From Sindora glabra (lineage: Eukaryota > Streptophyta > Magnoliopsida > Fabales > Fabaceae), in the NCBI GenBank assembly GCA_020226215.1, contig CM035235.1:5655151-5719150 (forward strand): a DNA stretch of 64,000 nucleotides, in the 5' to 3' direction. The position numbers were made by a program, and so were the translations under genes. The first letter of the stretch is position 1. Each line of letters opens with the position of its first letter. The notes beneath the pieces were generated by a model. The model made no database searches, had not been told where the DNA came from, and was given only the letters and a program-made list of their open reading frames with translations. Shown piece after piece: positions 63,602-64,000 of this stretch.

Positions 63602-64000
63602 TTATTTCCAATTCATGATGCATTTAAAGGCTCACAAGTACTAGATGAATTTGTAATTACATTAAGTTAAGTATTTATACTCACTGCATTCAAAATAAGT
63701 TTACAAAGTTTTATTTTTGTAAAATTGTTATTTTTGAAGTTTTATATATGATAACACAAATGTTACATGACAATTAGAACACATCCAAAAATACTCTCTT
63801 TTCATGTTATATATATTTATTCTTAACAATGACAATTATAACCTTACCCTTCAATATTATATTCATGCTTTATATATAGCATCTCTTACCATTCTATCTA
63901 CAAATATAATATTTTTACTTTTCTCCTACTAATACTGACTTAAGCATCATAGTGCCTTTTCTTTATTTTACACGTCTCCCACTAAGGATCCAAATATATA

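Overview
This is nuclear DNA from a flowering plant, almost certainly a eudicot. The evidence is one intron-rich pectate lyase gene with GT-AG splice sites, very AT-rich intergenic DNA, many miniature inverted-repeat elements (MITEs), a degenerate Ty1/copia retrotransposon, and a piece of chloroplast DNA (petD). Nothing in the window fixes the species. There is no operon, CRISPR array or other prokaryotic structure.

1-10.65 kb: AT-rich DNA and a retroelement-like stretch (about 1.79-2.9 kb), followed by the only intact gene recognised. This is a pectate lyase-like gene on the minus strand, with start codon at 10132 and stop at 3569. Its seven coding exons give 450 codons, including a signal peptide and the PL1-family core. 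Intron 3 is 3.27 kb, and a (TC)n microsatellite starts next to its splice donor. The promoter (10.13-10.64 kb) has a TATA box, a G-box and a near-palindrome. A candidate MITE lies just upstream.

10.65-22.7 kb: no gene recognised. The stretch holds several MITEs, tandem repeats next to a possible CACTA-type end (19.16 kb), a 1.1-kb terminal-inverted-repeat (TIR) element and two degenerate tRNA-like (SINE-like) patches.

22.7-39.2 kb: a head-to-tail segmental duplication, the most informative structure here. Copy A (about 22,725-35,262) and copy B (about 35,263-39,210) derive from a unit of roughly 3.6-3.9 kb. Copy A has gained a 618-bp TTA-flanked MITE, a 173-bp MITE with a 9-bp target duplication, a 540-bp element with a 10-bp target duplication, a full-length copia element (27,090-33,456, target duplication TAAAT) and a 987-bp TIR element. 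Copy B lacks all five and carries a chloroplast petD fragment instead. Each copy therefore serves as the empty-site control for the other.

39.2-64 kb: AT-rich DNA with further repeats: part of a third TIR-family element, a 145-bp tandem array, a 165-bp hairpin MITE, a 30-bp minisatellite held strictly in phase, a candidate 1-kb TIR element, a purine-rich tract, an (ATT)n microsatellite, a 72-bp tandem array and a CACTA-like terminus at 63.6 kb. No protein-coding gene could be supported in this part.

No novel defence or metabolic system was found. The most interesting points are the natural insertion record in the tandem duplication, the mismatch between LTR divergence and duplication divergence, and the microsatellite beside a splice donor. 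All alignments and divergence figures were made by eye.
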